A stretch of DNA of 32,791 nucleotides from a virus. The notes below the pieces were generated by a model. That model ran no database searches and was not told the DNA's origin. It saw nothing but the letters and a program-made list of their open reading frames with translations. The position numbers and the translations under genes are program-made. Positions 31,737-32,791 of this stretch are shown one piece after another. The stretch spans positions 1 to 32,791 of IMG/VR virus record IMGVR_UViG_3300028920_002943; one strand, 5' to 3'. How positions within the stretch are numbered: position 1 is the stretch's first letter; each line of letters begins with the position of its first letter.

Positions 31737-32204
31737 ATGATTATTTTTAATGAGATAATTGAAAGGCTGAAGCAGTATACCGGCCTCAAAGCGAATAAAG
31801 ATGTCGCCGAATTGTTTGGGATATCTGCGCCAGATTTCAGCAGAAGGAAAAAGCAAGGTACGCTTCTGCCTTTAATCGTGGAATGGGGAATTAACAATAA
31901 TGTTAATTTGGATTGGCTTTTAGCAGGAAAGGAGCTTGAACCGCCAGAAAAACTACCATCGACACCTAACATCATAGAGTTAGAGCACTCTGATTTAATA
32001 AAAGACTTTAAAGACAAGCGCTTCGCAAAAGAAATCAACGTTGATTTACTCGAGATTGAACGGATAGATCCAGCCAAATTCAGAGAGACTGGATTTTATG
32101 TCAAGGGCGTTGCAAGCACATTGAAATCAATCAAGCAAGACACCGAGGGGGAACCAAACGCTGTGAGGAACGGCACAGCGGATCGGAAAAACTCGGCGAA
32201 GTAA
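31737..32204 (+). CDS. CI-type phage repressor (HTH)
   Basis: 155 residues, weak ribosome site. ANKDVAELFGISAPDFSRRK (19-38) is the helix-turn-helix of the Bacteriophage CI repressor N-terminal family, with the following WGINNNVNLDWLLAGKE (50-66) being the usual family end. A linker and charged tail follow; no peptidase (LexA-like) C-terminal domain. The DNA is AT-rich, unlike the rest of the window. Probably the lysogeny repressor, directed away from ner. It may be frameshifted at its 3' end. Confidence 0.85.
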   Translation: MIIFNEIIERLKQYTGLKANKDVAELFGISAPDFSRRKKQGTLLPLIVEWGINNNVNLDWLLAGKELEPPEKLPSTPNIIELEHSDLIKDFKDKRFAKEINVDLLEIERIDPAKFRETGFYVKGVASTLKSIKQDTEGEPNAVRNGTADRKNSAK

Positions 32205-32554
32205 TCCTTCTGCCACCGGCACCAGCGCCCTACGGTGAGCGCTTCCCTGGCCTGGCCGACTACCTGGACCTGCTGCTCTCTCACGACGGTCTGATCATCA
32301 GCATCTGCATCCACGGCAACTACCAGCTCATACTCTCTCCTGATTCCCTGATCGGCAAAAACATAGCAAGTGTTCCCATACAATCGAAACAGGACATCCC
32401 CGGCATCCTGCAACGCACCATCCGCGACCGCAGACCGACGCGCTTTTGCTGCTGGATCCGGCACAACTACCGCCCCGGCCTGATGCTCCCGTTGGACGCC
32501 GGCGGATACGCCACCATGCGCCTGGCCCGCGGCCAGCCCGGAACCTTTATATAA
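32060..32554 (+). pseudogene. Open frame lacking a start codon, PAS-like; possible broken C-terminus of the repressor
   Basis: The frame is open from 32060 to a TAA at 32554 but has no ATG, GTG or TTG in usable position. From about 32190 it is GC-rich with protein-like sequence (YGERFPGLADYLDLLLSHDG, LIISICIHGNYQLILSP, DSLIGKNIASVP), suggesting a PAS-like or sensor domain. It is in the -1 frame of the repressor; one extra base in the A5 run at 32187-32191 would fuse the two. Could be a relic, a frameshift product or use a rare start. Confidence 0.45.
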
Positions 32555-32563
32555 GGAAATAAA

Positions 32564-32791
32564 ATGGCTAAGAAAATGTTTTGTAAAAATTGCGGCAATA
32601 TCGGAAAACCCAGAAAAGTCACACGAGGGTCAATCTTTATCGAAATTATTTTATGGATATGCTTTATCGTCCCGGGGATAATTTACTCGATCTGGCGCTT
32701 AACAACCAGGACCACAGTCTGCCCCCACTGCAGTACCCCCGGCATGATCCCCATCGACAGCCCGATGGCCCAAAAGATTCTAAGTCAATAG
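32564..32791 (+). CDS. Zinc-ribbon protein with one membrane helix
   Basis: 75 residues, AAGGAAA site before the ATG, stop at the window edge. CKNCGNIG and CPHCSTPG form a zinc ribbon split by a membrane segment IFIEIILWICFIVPGIIYSI (about 24-43). This split layout is seen in small membrane proteins of phages and plasmids. Function unknown. Confidence 0.8.
   Translation: MAKKMFCKNCGNIGKPRKVTRGSIFIEIILWICFIVPGIIYSIWRLTTRTTVCPHCSTPGMIPIDSPMAQKILSQ

Overview
The window is almost entirely one Mu-like (transposable) prophage or phage genome of a Gram-negative host, oriented with its early end at high coordinates, so nearly every phage gene is on the minus strand and should be read from right to left. 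The DNA is GC-rich with strong GGAGG-type ribosome sites and many ATGA, TAATG, TGATG and TTGA stop/start overlaps. The host cannot be fixed from the sequence. A Desulfobacterota or other Pseudomonadota-like host is a weak guess from overall style. Neither phage end is recognised, and both edges of the window coincide with stop codons.

Layout, in order of phage transcription. Left end (32791-30180, mostly + strand): a short zinc-ribbon membrane protein, a CI-type repressor followed by an open frame with no start, two convergent double-zinc-ribbon genes, a membrane/zinc-ribbon protein and an unknown gene that diverges from ner. Early region (30150-22203, minus): Ner regulator, small DNA-binding proteins, DDE transposase (MuA-like, DD35E), MuB-like ATPase, several small regulators with HTH or zinc-binding features, DUF3164 protein and GemA. 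Middle region (22165-20883): five small genes including an HTH protein, closed by two strong hairpins. Lysis (20589-19449): M15-type peptidase endolysin, holin-like protein and a DksA/TraR zinc finger. Head (19445-9156): DUF2730, a gp26-position wHTH protein, gp27/DUF3486, terminase large subunit, DUF935 portal, gpF-like morphogenesis protein with a nuclease-like C-terminus, protease gpI with an in-frame scaffold start, a decoration-like protein, major capsid gpT, gp35, gp36 and gpG. Tail (9159-956): terminator-like protein, a small protein, tail tube, a G/T chaperone pair that appears to need a frameshift, tape measure, tail-tip protein, fibre and fibre-associated protein. Right end (807-1): a Dam-like DNA adenine methylase where Mu carries mom.

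The head is Mu-type, but there is no contractile sheath, baseplate or tail-lysozyme gene. The tail has a tube, a G/GT chaperone and a long tape measure, so the particle is predicted to be a transposable siphovirus in the style of B3 and D3112.

The most unusual features are: degenerate heptanucleotide tandem repeats at six gene junctions that usually supply the stop codon of the upstream gene; a tail-chaperone T frame with no start codon; a nested scaffold start inside the protease gene; a nuclease-like domain on a capsid morphogenesis protein; and a left-end cluster of zinc-ribbon genes beside a repressor whose reading frame breaks at a composition boundary.
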